DNA of 64,000 bases. Origin: Neisseria sicca. GTDB lineage: Bacteria; Pseudomonadota; Gammaproteobacteria; Burkholderiales; Neisseriaceae. Shown here piece by piece: positions 23,724-33,402 of this stretch; the first letter of the stretch is position 1; the number at the start of each line of letters is the position of its first letter. Below the pieces are notes generated by a model, which searched no databases, was not told the origin of the DNA, and worked only from the letters and a program-made list of their open reading frames with translations. Where the stretch lies: NCBI RefSeq assembly GCF_003044565.1, contig NZ_POXG01000005.1, forward strand, positions 102,799 through 166,798, read 5' to 3'. The position numbers were made by a program, and so were the translations under genes.

Positions 23724-23771
23724 AAAAGGTCGTCTGAAAACCCGTATTTCAGGTTTTCAGACGACCTTTTT
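23724..23771. terminator. Inverted DUS pair terminator
   Basis: AAAAGGTCGTCTGAAAACC and its inverse plus T-tract between convergent hydrolase and ppk2 genes. Confidence 0.85.
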
Positions 23772-23796
23772 ACAGCTTAAACGGCTGACCGCTCAA

Positions 23797-24726
23797 TCAG
23801 TCGTGACCGATATCGACGGTTTTCTCTTTGTAGCGCGTATCGGGGACGAGGACGATTTTTTCGTCCACTTTGCCGATGGCTTTCACGTCTTTGCCCGGGT
23901 AGTCCAACTGATGCAGGAAGTAGCGGATACAGTTGAGGCGGGCGCGTTTTTTGTCGTCGGAGCGGATGATGACCCAAGGCGCGTCGCCGGTGTGGGTGTG
24001 GAAGAACATGGCGTTTTTGGCTTCGGTGTAGTCGTCCCAACGGTCGAGCGACTGGATGTCCACAGGGGAGAGTTTCCAGTGTTTCAGGGGATCGTCGCGG
24101 CGGGAGATGAAGCGGCGCAGTTGTTCTTCGCGGGATACGGAAAACCAGAATTTGAAGAGGTGGATGCCGCTGGCGACGAGCATGCGTTCCAATTCAGGGG
24201 TTTGGCGCATGAAGAGCAGGTATTCGTTGGGTTCGCAGAAGCCCATCACGCGCTCTACGCCGGCGCGGTTGTACCATGAGCGGTCGAAAAATACCATTTC
24301 GCCTGCGGTCGGCAGGTTTTGGATGTAGCGTTGGAAATACCATTGGCCGCGTTCGGTGGTGGTCGGTTTTTCCAGTGCGACAACGCGTGCGCCGCGCGGA
24401 TTCAAATGTTCCATAAAGCGTTTGATGGTACCGCCCTTACCTGCGGCGTCGCGGCCTTCAAACAGGCTGACGATGCGCTGGCCGGAGTCTTTGACCCAGC
24501 TTTGCACTTTCAGCAATTCGATTTGCAGCTTTTGTTTTTCTTTTTCGTATGCGGCGCGGCGCATACGTTGCTTGTAGGGGTAATTGGCGGGAAGCGGCGC
24601 GCTGCCGGAATCTTCGTCCGTACCGCGTCCTTCGTGTTCCAAAACGGCTTTTTCGAAAACTTGCAACTGGTCTTGCTTTTCGCCCAATTCAACGTTTTCA
24701 AACGGTTCTAACTGATGATCTGCCAT
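23797..24726 (-). CDS. ppk2: Polyphosphate kinase 2
   Basis: A 309-residue PPK2-family kinase that transfers phosphate between polyphosphate and nucleoside diphosphates (often making GTP or ATP from polyP). Walker A is [11 protein letters not shown], the lid segment is [15 protein letters not shown], and Walker B is [20 protein letters not shown]. The basic tail includes [15 protein letters not shown]. The first ~55 residues are charged and variable. GGAGAC precedes the ATG. It is a single gene, divergent from pabBC. Neisseria also store polyphosphate through PPK1, which is not in this window. Confidence 0.92.
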   Translation of the reverse strand: MADHQLEPFENVELGEKQDQLQVFEKAVLEHEGRGTDEDSGSAPLPANYPYKQRMRRAAYEKEKQKLQIELLKVQSWVKDSGQRIVSLFEGRDAAGKGGTIKRFMEHLNPRGARVVALEKPTTTERGQWYFQRYIQNLPTAGEMVFFDRSWYNRAGVERVMGFCEPNEYLLFMRQTPELERMLVASGIHLFKFWFSVSREEQLRRFISRRDDPLKHWKLSPVDIQSLDRWDDYTEAKNAMFFHTHTGDAPWVIIRSDDKKRARLNCIRYFLHQLDYPGKDVKAIGKVDEKIVLVPDTRYKEKTVDIGHD

Positions 24727-24892
24727 AGGGTCTCCTTATTGATTAAGTTTGAAATGATATGGTGTGGTATGGTTTGATTCTACTCCTTTGCTCCTCAGCG
24801 GACTACATAAAATTACACTGCTTCATTTTTTTCGGCGCGGTCTGCTAATTTGTGTAAAAACGGCGTATAATCAGGCTATTTGCACCACAGCC

Positions 24893-26797
24893 ATGCCCTA
24901 TTTCGCCCTGTTTGACGATGCCGTGAGCGGCCGCGCAAAACTCTATCAAAATCATGTGGAAAGCCGCCTTTTCCATCATAACGAACTGGATTCGCTAAAC
25001 GATACGCTGCAAAAGGGCTGGCAAAAAGAGCTGCATGCTGTGTTGTTTGCAGACTACGAATTCGGTTTGCCGCTGATGGGGATGGCGTCCGAACGCGGCG
25101 GCAATCTTGCCCTGCACTGGTTTGCCGACTGCGCCGACACCGATGCCGAAAGCTGGCTTGCCCAAAATTCAGACGACCTCCCCGCCGGCATTTCCACGCC
25201 GCAATCCTCCGTATCCGAAGCCGATTATCTCGAGCATATCCGCCAAATCCACGAAGCCATCCGGCGCGGCGACACCTATCAAATCAACTACACCACCCGC
25301 CTGCACCTGCAAGCCTACGGTAATCCCGTCAGCCTCTACCGCCGCTTGCGCCAACCCGTCCCCTATGCCGTCTTGTCCCACCTGCCCGATGCGGAAGGGA
25401 AATCCGCGTGGACGCTGTGTTTCTCGCCCGAACTCTTCCTCAAAATCGGTGCGGACGGCACCATCAGCACCGAACCGATGAAAGGCACCGCGCCGATTTT
25501 GGGCGACGGGCAAGACGAACGCCGCGCCGCCGAGTTGCAAGCCGACCCGAAAAACCGCGCCGAAAACGTGATGATTGTCGATTTGCTGCGCAACGACCTC
25601 GGCAAAATCGCCCAAACCGGCAAAGTATGCGTGCCAGAGCCGTTTAAAGTATCGCGTTTCGGCAGCGTCTGGCAGATGACCAGCACCATCCAAGCCCAAG
25701 CCTTGCCGCACATTAGCGTCGCCGACATCCTCCGCGCCGCCTTCCCCTGCGGCAGCATCACCGGTGCGCCCAAACGCATGAGTATGCAGATTATCGAATC
25801 GCTCGAAGCCGAACCGCGCGGCCTCTACACCGGCAGCATCGGCTACCTGAAACCCTGCGCGGGCGGGCTGGGATTTGAAGGCATATTCAACGTCGTCATC
25901 CGCACCTTGCTGCTCAAACCCGCTTCAGACCCGATTTCAGACGACCTAGATAGTGGATTAACAAATCAGGACAAGGCGACGAAGCCGCAGACAGTACAGA
26001 TAGTACGGCAAGGCGAGGCAACGCCGTACTGGTTTAAAGTTAATCCACTCTATCAAGGCGTGTACGGCGTCGGTTCCGGCATCGTCATCGACAGCGACCC
26101 CGCCGCCGAATATCGCGAATGCGGCTGGAAAGCCCGTTTCCTCAACGAATTGCGCCCCGCCTTCGGCATCTTCGAAACCATGCGCGTAGAAAACAGGCAA
26201 TGCCGCTTGCTCGACCTGCATTTAGGTCGTCTGAAAACCTCCGCCCAAGCCCTCAACCTGCCCCTGCCCGAAGATTGCGAAACCCGAATCCGACAATACA
26301 TCGCCAAACTGCCCGACGGCCTGTTCCGACTGAAAGCCGAACTCGTTTCAGACGACCTCATCCTCAGCCATGCCGCCACCGCCGAGCTGTCCGCCCCGCA
26401 GCGCGTCATCCCCGCCCCGCAACCCCTCCCGCGCCGCGACTACCTGCGCCACTTCAAAACCACCCGCCGCGCCCTGTACGACCAAGCGTGGCAAACCGCC
26501 GAAACACAAGGCGCGTTCGACAGCCTGTTCTTCAATTCAGACGACCTCCTGCTCGAAGGCGGCAGAAGCAACGTGTTCATCAAATACCAAGGGCAATGGC
26601 TCACCCCGTCTCTGGATTTGGACATCCTCAACGGCGTTATGCGCCAAGTCGTGTTGAAACAGCCGCAAACCTACTTGGGCGCGGACGCAGTCATCGAAAC
26701 GCACATCACCCGCGACATGCTCGAGCGCGCAGAAAAAATCCGCCTCTCCAACGCCTTGAGGGGCGTGTTTGAGGCGGATTTGGTCGTTAAAGAATAA
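24893..26797 (+). CDS. pabB: Fused aminodeoxychorismate synthase component I / aminodeoxychorismate lyase (PabB-PabC) with internal CREE
   Basis: A 634-residue bifunctional folate-pathway enzyme making p-aminobenzoate from chorismate. The PabB half (residues 1-~420) lacks the N-terminal TrpE-like extension and has TEPMKGTAP (the lysine of the PIKGT motif), RAENVMIVDLLRNDLG and CGSITGAPK. The PabC half (from ~425, FGIFETMR) is a fold-type IV PLP enzyme with LLEGGRSNVF. Between residues ~353 and ~387 the protein reads straight through a complete CREE, inserted just before the GVYGVGSGIVIDSD strand that is normally close to IRTL. Five in-frame DUS copies encode SDDL or GRLKTS. A TATAAT at 24866 gives a very short leader, and the ribosome binding site is weak. 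Confidence 0.9.
   Translation: MPYFALFDDAVSGRAKLYQNHVESRLFHHNELDSLNDTLQKGWQKELHAVLFADYEFGLPLMGMASERGGNLALHWFADCADTDAESWLAQNSDDLPAGISTPQSSVSEADYLEHIRQIHEAIRRGDTYQINYTTRLHLQAYGNPVSLYRRLRQPVPYAVLSHLPDAEGKSAWTLCFSPELFLKIGADGTISTEPMKGTAPILGDGQDERRAAELQADPKNRAENVMIVDLLRNDLGKIAQTGKVCVPEPFKVSRFGSVWQMTSTIQAQALPHISVADILRAAFPCGSITGAPKRMSMQIIESLEAEPRGLYTGSIGYLKPCAGGLGFEGIFNVVIRTLLLKPASDPISDDLDSGLTNQDKATKPQTVQIVRQGEATPYWFKVNPLYQGVYGVGSGIVIDSDPAAEYRECGWKARFLNELRPAFGIFETMRVENRQCRLLDLHLGRLKTSAQALNLPLPEDCETRIRQYIAKLPDGLFRLKAELVSDDLILSHAATAELSAPQRVIPAPQPLPRRDYLRHFKTTRRALYDQAWQTAETQGAFDSLFFNSDDLLLEGGRSNVFIKYQGQWLTPSLDLDILNGVMRQVVLKQPQTYLGADAVIETHITRDMLERAEKIRLSNALRGVFEADLVVKE
25949..26052. mobile_element. CREE inside the pabBC reading frame, 104 bp
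   Basis: Ends GATAGTGGATTAACAAATCA and AAAGTTAATCCACTCTA. Relative to sibling elements it has lost two A residues in the left arm (AACAAATC versus AACAAAAATC) and has one substitution in each terminal box. It encodes about 34 residues without a stop and keeps both flanking enzyme segments in frame. An in-frame DUS abuts its left end. Confidence 0.93.
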
Positions 26798-26850
26798 AAT
26801 TATTTCCTGAAAACGGGTAAAGCCGACAGGCGGAGTATTTGTGAAACGGG

Positions 26851-28302
26851 TTATATATCTGAAGCTTGAGTGTTCACAAACATGCGCACGACCTTACCCT
26901 CATAACGCTGGTTCAACCACGCCTGTAAGCGTTCGCGATCTTTGGCAGGCAAAGGCTCCTTAAATTCGAGCGAGACAACGACAATATCGTCATGTTCGCC
27001 TGTTTCCGATTTGGTATTTTTGCTGCTTTCAGGCTGCTCGGAAACAGGCTCTGTTTGCGCTTTCTCCCAAACCAAGCCGCGTCCGACAACGATTTTTTCT
27101 GCTTCGGGATATTGGGCTTTTATTTCCTTAAGTACCGCAGCATCGTCAGCACCGGCGGTATCGGCAGTTTTGCCCGCAAGCACGGTATCGATGTATGCTT
27201 GCTGCTCTTTCAGTTCGTTTTGCAACTGCACCGAGTTGTTTCGGCTTGCCAGCAATTCTTCGATTTTGGCACCGCTTCCACCCGCATAAACCACGTTCAC
27301 CTTCGGCGTTTTCACACCTGACGCTTCAAGGCTTTTCACCAGCAAGGCGGAAATTTTCTCGGCATTGCCCGTTCCATTGACAATCAGACCGACCGTATTT
27401 TCTCTATGATTCAACATCTTACGCAGCACGAAAAAACCTTCCTGTTGCTGCGCAGTGGCAATGGCGGCATTGGCTTTGGTGTTGAAGATCTCCTGACGCA
27501 CCAGTCCTGATGCCATATAGCCGCTCGGAATCATCACAGCCAACACGACAACAGTAATCATGATGCTTTGCAACCGGCGTTTGGATTCCGTTACCAACCC
27601 CCTGCGCGGCAGCTTGAGCAGCTTGGAAACCAACAAGGTCGAAAAAGCGATGAACACGCAGTTGATGGCAAAGAGATAAAAAGCGCCGAAAAAATATTGC
27701 CAGTTGCCATGTGCCAGTCCGTAGCCCGCAGTACACAGGGGCGGCATCAATGCAGTCGCAATCGCCACACCCGGTATGGCATTGCCTCCCTCTTTTCGGG
27801 TCAGCGCCACAATACCCGCACTACCGCCGAAGAAGGCAATCAACACATCCCAAAGGGTCGGCTGAGTACGCGCCAAAAGCTCGCTTTGCGCCTCTTTAAG
27901 CGGGGTTAATAGAAAATACAGTGTAGCAGTAACCAAACTGATGGCGACGAATACCATAATATTACGCACCGCTTGGCGGATCAGCGCAGTATCGCCGACC
28001 GCCAAACCATAACCCATACCTACAATCGGCCCCATCAACGGGGAAATCAACATCGCTCCGATCACTACCGCCGTGCTGTTTACATTCAGACCGATACTCG
28101 CCACAGCAATGGCAAACATCAATACCCACATATTGGTTCCAGACACCCGAGTATTGGCACGGATGACGGAATCGATTTTGTCAGGATGAGCTTGGTCGTG
28201 TGCAAGATTGAACACATCTTGCAACTTGGTCATGGCACCATTGTCTTCTTTTTCCTGATTTTCTTGTATTTCCTGATTTTTACTTTCTTCCTGATCTTGC
28301 AT
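26851..28302 (-). CDS. DUF389-family membrane protein
   Basis: A 483-residue integral membrane protein. A charged Gln/Glu-rich N-terminus (residues 1-25) leads into a DUF389 membrane domain (residues ~55-275) with about six hydrophobic segments and the conserved VVIGAMLISPLMGPIVGMGY and AIATALMPPLC motifs. The C-terminal half is soluble, with coiled coil (residues ~325-350) and OmpA/BON-like segments ending near FVNTQASDI. No function is established for the family. AGGATA precedes the ATG. It is convergent with pabBC, with 53 bases between. Confidence 0.85.
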   Translation of the reverse strand: MQDQEESKNQEIQENQEKEDNGAMTKLQDVFNLAHDQAHPDKIDSVIRANTRVSGTNMWVLMFAIAVASIGLNVNSTAVVIGAMLISPLMGPIVGMGYGLAVGDTALIRQAVRNIMVFVAISLVTATLYFLLTPLKEAQSELLARTQPTLWDVLIAFFGGSAGIVALTRKEGGNAIPGVAIATALMPPLCTAGYGLAHGNWQYFFGAFYLFAINCVFIAFSTLLVSKLLKLPRRGLVTESKRRLQSIMITVVVLAVMIPSGYMASGLVRQEIFNTKANAAIATAQQQEGFFVLRKMLNHRENTVGLIVNGTGNAEKISALLVKSLEASGVKTPKVNVVYAGGSGAKIEELLASRNNSVQLQNELKEQQAYIDTVLAGKTADTAGADDAAVLKEIKAQYPEAEKIVVGRGLVWEKAQTEPVSEQPESSKNTKSETGEHDDIVVVSLEFKEPLPAKDRERLQAWLNQRYEGKVVRMFVNTQASDI

Positions 28303-28323
28303 GTGCGTATCCTAAAGTTTTAA

Positions 28324-28430
28324 TATAGTGGATTAACTTTAAACCAGTACGGCGTTACCTCGCCTTGCCGTACTATCTGTACTGTCTGCGGCTTCGTCGC
28401 CTTGTCCTGATTTAAATTTAATCCACTATA
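28324..28430. mobile_element. CREE, short 107-bp form
   Basis: Ends TATAGTGGATTAACTTTAAA and TTTAAATTTAATCCACTATA, directly upstream of the DUF389 gene, where its outward promoter-like ends could matter. Confidence 0.95.
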
Positions 28431-28544
28431 GTTTATTTTAAATATTTAATTCATAAAGAATTTTTGAATAATGAAATAATGCCTTGCCATTACGGCTAAA
28501 TCTGGCAGGCACAATTCCCGCAATATATTAGCATACGTACGCAA

Positions 28545-29515
28545 ACTTCCTCCCCCGAACGGGGGAGGGGACAAGTTGCCTTGCGGCAACGCGTAGCGTG
28601 GGCTTTGCCCACGAAATGAAAGTCAAAATGGATGCCCATTCGGCTGTTGTCTGATTTTGATTATTGGATGATAGATTTCGTGGGCAAAGCCCACGCTACC
28701 TGAGCTATCTCAAGTTTGTTTTGATTGAATAAAAGGTCGTCTGAAAATGAGCGTGAACGAGTTTCTCTAAAACCCGAATCTCAAAGTTTTCAGACGACCT
28801 CGTTTTTGCCTGCAAACCCGCCCCCTCTCCCGTCTGGCGGGAGAGGGCTGGGGAGAGGGTGGCTCTGAGGGTTGTACGAATTTGATTTGACCTAACCCAC
28901 AAAGCCACCCCCATCCTAGCTTTCCCCGCCAGACGGGAGAAGGGACAAGTTGCCGTTGCAGCAACGTGTAGCGTGGGCTTCGCCCACGAAATGAAAGCAG
29001 GTTCAATTGTTGTCTGATTTGGATTATCGGATGATGGATTTCGTGGGCAAAGCCCACGCTACAAACTTGGGTTACTCCAAACCTGCATTGAGATTGAATA
29101 AAAGGTCGTCTGAAAATGAGTGTGAACGAGTTTCTCTAAAACTCAAATCCCAAAGTTTTCAGACGACCTCGTTTTTATCTGCAAACCCGCCCCCTCTCCT
29201 GTCTGGCGGGAGAGGGCTGGGGAGAGGGTGGCTCTACGGGCTGTACGAATTTGATTTTATCTAAACCCACAAAACCACCCCCATCCTAACCTTCCCCCGC
29301 CAAACGGGGGAAGGGACAAAGCTGCCGTCGCAGCAACGCGTGGCGTGGGCTTTGCCAACGATGTAAGACGGCAAATACAACTAACAATCCGTAGCGTGGG
29401 TTCTACCCACGAAATAAATGCAAATTTGACTGTTGCCGGATTCCGGTTCTTAGACAATAGGTTCGTGGGCATAGCCCACGCTACCAAATTCGCTTATCCC
29501 AAGTTAATTGAATAA
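28545..29515. repeat. Mosaic repeat block, no genes
   Basis: About 970 bases built from repeating modules. These are GTAGCGTGGGC palindromic pairs (28593-28699, 28968-29062, 29391-29484), CCCTCTCCC...GGGAGAGGG modules with a GGTGGCTCT and GCCACCCCCATCC core, and DUS-bounded units (28731-28800, 29100-29169) enclosing GAACGAGTTTCTCTAAAAC. The same modules occur in the opposite orientation at 37430-38700. Open frames across it are incidental. Confidence 0.88.
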
Positions 29516-29620
29516 AACCCTTATAGATTCAAGAAAAAGGTCGTCTGAAAATCCCAAATCTCCACCACTCAAGCCGTATTCCTGTTTGTTGGGTATACAG
29601 CTTGCCGTTTCCCCGCAGGT

Positions 29621-30436
29621 TTATTTCTTCTGCCAAGCTTGGCGGAGGTATTCGATGTGGTCGGGGAGAGCGTAGAAGGGGGTGTTGCCGTGGTTGGCGT
29701 TGGGGTAGAGGGTAAATTGTGCGTCTGCGCCGAGGTGTTGGAGGGTGCCGGCAAGCAGTTTGGCTTGGGCGACCATTTCCCTGCCGATTTGTTCGGGGCG
29801 GTTGCTGCGGCCTTCGTATTCGCCGACGCTGATGCGGACGGCGGTATCGGCGGGAAGGGCGGACGGTAGGAAGTCGAGGACGCGGCGGTTGTGCCACCAG
29901 ACGGAGGGGGAGGCGAGCAGGTTGTGTTTGAAGCGGTCGGGGGCGGTGAAGAGGGAATAGAGTCCGAACAATGCGCCGAAGGAGTGTCCGAACAGGGCTT
30001 GTTCTTTGGGGTTGACGGGGTATTTGGCGGCAAGGGTCGGGGCGAGTTCGTGGTCGAGGAAGGCGGCGAAGCGGTCTGCTTGCCCGTATTGGCGGCGGTC
30101 TGCTTCGGTGGCGGTTTCGGGCAGGGGCGGGGTGTAGTCGAGGGCGCGTTGGGTCAGGTCGCGGACTTCGCCGTTGGGGTAGCCGATGCTGACGATGAGG
30201 CAGGCGGCGCGGCTTCGGGTCATGGGGTTGATGAGCAGGGATTGCGCCATGCTGAGGGCGGCGGGAAAGAAGGCGTCGCCGTCGAGGATATGGAGGACGG
30301 GATAGCCTTGCGGGGGCGGGTCGCCGACGGCGGCGGTTTGGATGCGGTAGCTGCGGCCGGTGTGCTCGGAGCGGATGTGGGTTTCTTCGGCTTGCAGCAG
30401 GCGGGCGGCTTGCCAGTGTGCGGTGCGTGAGGTCAT
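29621..30436 (-). CDS. Siderophore esterase-like alpha/beta hydrolase (IroE/Fes-type)
   Basis: A 271-residue hydrolase of the COG2819 esterase group, which includes IroE and Fes-like enzymes that open trilactone siderophores. It has VLHILDGDAFFPAAL, the nucleophile elbow LFGHSFGALFGLYSL, SPSVWWHNR and a late His in PNANHGNTPFY. No signal peptide is evident, so it is probably cytoplasmic. It lies downstream of the TonB-dependent siderophore receptor on the same strand, separated by a CREE. Together they suggest uptake and hydrolysis of a scavenged siderophore, which is inferred from context. Confidence 0.82.
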   Translation of the reverse strand: MTSRTAHWQAARLLQAEETHIRSEHTGRSYRIQTAAVGDPPPQGYPVLHILDGDAFFPAALSMAQSLLINPMTRSRAACLIVSIGYPNGEVRDLTQRALDYTPPLPETATEADRRQYGQADRFAAFLDHELAPTLAAKYPVNPKEQALFGHSFGALFGLYSLFTAPDRFKHNLLASPSVWWHNRRVLDFLPSALPADTAVRISVGEYEGRSNRPEQIGREMVAQAKLLAGTLQHLGADAQFTLYPNANHGNTPFYALPDHIEYLRQAWQKK

Positions 30437-30532
30437 GGCGGGGTTGTCGGTTGTGTTGGTGGGGTGTGTTGTGTGTGTTATCGGAGTGGCGGATATTTCA
30501 GACGACCTTTGGGCTATATCTGCTGTTTTTTC

Positions 30533-30689
30533 TATAGTGGATTAACTTTAAACCATTACGGCGTTGCCTCGCCTTAGCTCAAAGAGAACGATTCTCTAAG
30601 GTGCTGAAGCACCAAGTGAATCGATTCCGTACTATCTGTACTGTCTGCGGCTTCGTCGCCTTGTCCTGATTTAAATTTAATCCACTATA
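30533..30689. mobile_element. CREE, full-length 157-bp form
   Basis: Ends TATAGTGGATTAACTTTAAA and TTTAAATTTAATCCACTATA. It separates the receptor and esterase genes and may disturb or drive esterase expression. Confidence 0.95.
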
Positions 30690-30817
30690 TTTGAATACAT
30701 GGGACATAAATGATAAAACCGGACAGGTGGTGTGCCCTGCCTGTCCGGTCTGTTTCCGTAATGTGTTGGTCTTCTGGTTTTTGGCGGTGATTTGTTTTCC
30801 TTTTGCTTTTCCCGTTT

Positions 30818-32929
30818 TTAGAAGTCGTAGCGGAGGTTTGCCATCAGGCTGCGCTCCGAGCCGGGAATGTTGAAGGTGTTTGCGCTGCCGACGCGGGCGT
30901 AGTAGTGGCGGTTGAAGATGTTGTCGGCGTTGATTTGCAGCTTCAGTTTGGGCGTGAAGCGGTATGCCGCCATGGCGTCGAATGTGGCGTAGCCGCCTGT
31001 ACGCAGCCCTGCTGCCGAGGAGATGCTGCTCATCGCGTTCACGCCGCCGCCGAGGGTCAGCTTGGGCGTAACTTCATAAGTCGTCCACAGGTTTGCGCTG
31101 TGTTTGGGCATCAGCAGGAAGATGCCGTCGTCGCGCGAGTTGGCGGCGGTTTTGATTTGGCTGTGCAGATAGCTGTAACCTGCGTGGATTTGCCATTTCG
31201 GTGTAATCGCGCCGCTGATTTCGGTCTCAACGCCTTCCATCACGCGTTTGCCCAAGGCGGCGTAACGGGTGTTGCGGTTGTTCGGGTTCAGCGGTGCGGC
31301 GGCGTTTTTGTCTTTCAGGCGGTAGAGGGAGACGCGGGTGTTGAGGCGGTCGTCCATGTAGCTGCCTTTGTAGCCGACTTCAAACTGGTTGCCTTCGCGC
31401 GGTTTGAGCAGGTTGCCGTCGGTGCCGAGGCTGGTTTGCGGCGTGTAGAGTTGGGAGAAGCTGGCGTAGAGGCTGTTGTTGTCGTTCAAGTCGTAAACTG
31501 CGCCTGCGTAGCCGGTGAACTTGGTTTTGCTGGCTTTGTGCAACTCGTCGCCTTCGCCCGCTTCGATTTCGTAGTGTCCCAAACGCCAGCCGCCAATGAG
31601 CGACAGCCTGTCGACCGGATGGAAGACGGATTTGCCGTAAACACCGAATTCGTCAAGGTTTTCGGTAGCGACGGTATGGCTGTAACCGCGCGCGCCGGCA
31701 CGGGCGTTCTGCATCAGGTTGACATAGGGAACGGAGTGGAAATCGCCCAAGGCAACATTGCGCGCAACGGCTGCACGGCCTTGCTCGTTGGTGCTGCGCA
31801 AACGGTTGTAGTCCGCGCCGACGACGAGTTCGTTTGCGGTGTTGCCCAAGGCAAACGGACGGCTGTAGCTTGCGTCAACCGCGAAGGCTTTTTGTTTGAT
31901 TTCCGTGCCTAAGCCGACGACGTCCGCCTTATTGTCCGCAGAAAGTTTTTTGGCGGCGAAGGTGTAGTTGGAGTCGGCATCGCGGTCGGAATAGCGCATA
32001 CCGATTTTGCCGTAGCCGCCGTCGTCAAAATAATGTTTCAAATCGGCGAACACGTCATGGCTGTTCATTTTAAATTTGTTCCAATCCGCGCCGACGAAAG
32101 TGTGGTTGGGCAGAGACAGCAAATTGCCGCTGCTGCCGACGGGCAGACCGTTGTACGGCGCGAGGTGGCGTTGTTGGTAGAGATAGCCTACGCCCAAAGT
32201 CGTGTCGGGGTTGATGTCCCAATCCGCCGCCGTGTAGAAGGTTTCGTGGTGGTTGTTTTTCTCCGCCGGACGAGGAGACGCACCTGAAGTTTGCGCCATC
32301 ACACGGGCGCGCACGCTGCCGTCGGCGTTCAGAGGACCTGAAACGTCGGCTTCGGCTTTATATTGTTTGTGCGTACCGAACCCTGCCGCCGCATGGCCTT
32401 GGAACTCTTTGGTCGGGCGTTTGCGCACCAAATTCACAATGCCGCCCATCTCGCCACTGCTGTCAAACAAGCCGCTCGGGCCGCGCATCACTTCGACGCG
32501 GTCGAAGGCGAACAGGTTGGGCAATGTACCATTGATACTCTGCATCTGCGCGGGCAGGCCGTCGATGTTGTATTCGCTGTATTCGTAGCCGCGCGCGTAA
32601 ACCGAAGAGCGGCCGTCGTCATTACTCAACACGCGCAGACCCGGCGTTTTGCGCGCCAATTGGTCAAAGGTATCAACGTTGCGGTCTTTTACCTGCTGGT
32701 TGGTAATGATGCTGACGGATTGCGGAATCTCGCGCAAAGAAGCGGGAATTTTTGTGCCGACAGTGGCGGCAAACGAGCTGTAATCGCCGTTTTTCTCGGT
32801 GGCAATCGCGTTATACGAACGCTGTCCTTTCACATGGACGGTATCCAGCTCGACCGTTTCGGCGGCAAATACAGTGGAAGATAAAGCGGCCACAACGGCG
32901 GCAGCGGTCAGATTGGGTCGGAACATCAA
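30818..32929 (-). CDS. TonB-dependent siderophore receptor (FhuE/FpvA type)
   Basis: A 703-residue outer-membrane receptor with a signal peptide cut near residue 22 (FAA/ETVEL). The plug domain (residues ~45-165) carries [18 protein letters not shown] and [14 protein letters not shown], hallmarks of the TIGR01783 siderophore receptors. A 22-strand barrel follows and ends in the C-terminal Phe (LRYDF). A TonB box-like stretch ([10 protein letters not shown]) follows the signal. It imports a ferric siderophore with TonB-ExbBD energy; the ligand is unknown. A partial Fur-like site lies upstream and the esterase gene downstream. Confidence 0.92.
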   Translation of the reverse strand: MMFRPNLTAAAVVAALSSTVFAAETVELDTVHVKGQRSYNAIATEKNGDYSSFAATVGTKIPASLREIPQSVSIITNQQVKDRNVDTFDQLARKTPGLRVLSNDDGRSSVYARGYEYSEYNIDGLPAQMQSINGTLPNLFAFDRVEVMRGPSGLFDSSGEMGGIVNLVRKRPTKEFQGHAAAGFGTHKQYKAEADVSGPLNADGSVRARVMAQTSGASPRPAEKNNHHETFYTAADWDINPDTTLGVGYLYQQRHLAPYNGLPVGSSGNLLSLPNHTFVGADWNKFKMNSHDVFADLKHYFDDGGYGKIGMRYSDRDADSNYTFAAKKLSADNKADVVGLGTEIKQKAFAVDASYSRPFALGNTANELVVGADYNRLRSTNEQGRAAVARNVALGDFHSVPYVNLMQNARAGARGYSHTVATENLDEFGVYGKSVFHPVDRLSLIGGWRLGHYEIEAGEGDELHKASKTKFTGYAGAVYDLNDNNSLYASFSQLYTPQTSLGTDGNLLKPREGNQFEVGYKGSYMDDRLNTRVSLYRLKDKNAAAPLNPNNRNTRYAALGKRVMEGVETEISGAITPKWQIHAGYSYLHSQIKTAANSRDDGIFLLMPKHSANLWTTYEVTPKLTLGGGVNAMSSISSAAGLRTGGYATFDAMAAYRFTPKLKLQINADNIFNRHYYARVGSANTFNIPGSERSLMANLRYDF

Positions 32930-32946
32930 TTTCTCCGTTCATTGTA

Positions 32947-32966
32947 CAAATGAGAATGGTTGTATT
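32947..32966. promoter_or_regulatory. Possible Fur site upstream of the siderophore receptor
   Basis: CAAATGAGAATGGTTGTATT matches a Fur half-site core (AATGAGAAT) but is an imperfect palindrome. It lies 18 bases upstream of the receptor ATG. Confidence 0.4.
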
Positions 32967-33036
32967 TTATAAGTTTAATATCTGAAATTGTAGAAAAAAA
33001 CTATCGTTTTCCCGACAATCTCTTGTGAATATGCGA

Positions 33037-33080
33037 CAAGGTCGTCTGAAAACTTTAATTTGGTTTTCAGACGACCTTGT
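33037..33080. repeat. Inverted DUS pair between divergent genes
   Basis: ACAAGGTCGTCTGAAAAC and its inverse sit between the divergent receptor and adhE promoters. No transcript needs ending there, so it is more likely an uptake signal. The rest of the 470-base gap is AT-rich, with the adhE promoter at its right end. Confidence 0.75.
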
Positions 33081-33305
33081 CCGTTTTGCCTGCAAATTTT
33101 GTTTGAAAGGTTGATTTGTAATTTCGATACAAAATTCAAAAAATTTCATTTTCATATGAATTGCAGCGGGTAAAACAATAGCGATATGGCAAAAGGGGAA
33201 GACTCGGCGGCCTCTTTTATCAAACTCGTTAAAATGATTTTATTTCAATGTATTAAAAACAGAAAAATCCTGAAAGGGGTCGCCTGAAAACAGCATGCAT
33301 GGTTT

Positions 33306-33347
33306 GTGATGTAAGTCAAAGAGAAATGTAACAAAATTACTTATAGT
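33306..33347 (+). promoter_or_regulatory. FNR-type promoter of adhE
   Basis: GTGAT-GTAA-GTCAA (33306-33319) matches the FNR consensus TTGAT-N4-ATCAA at 8 of 10 positions. A -10 TATAGT is at 33342-33347. With transcription starting near 33354, the site centre is at about -41.5, the usual position for FNR activation under low oxygen. Confidence 0.6.
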
Positions 33348-33402
33348 AATCGTAGTGAAAATTTATCGTCTTTATTGCCACCTTATATCAAGGAGATACA
33401 CC

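Noticed and set aside
28545..29515. Possible CRISPR array because of regularly recurring repeats
   Set aside because: Repeat units are long, palindromic and mosaic, spacing is irregular, and no cas genes are present.
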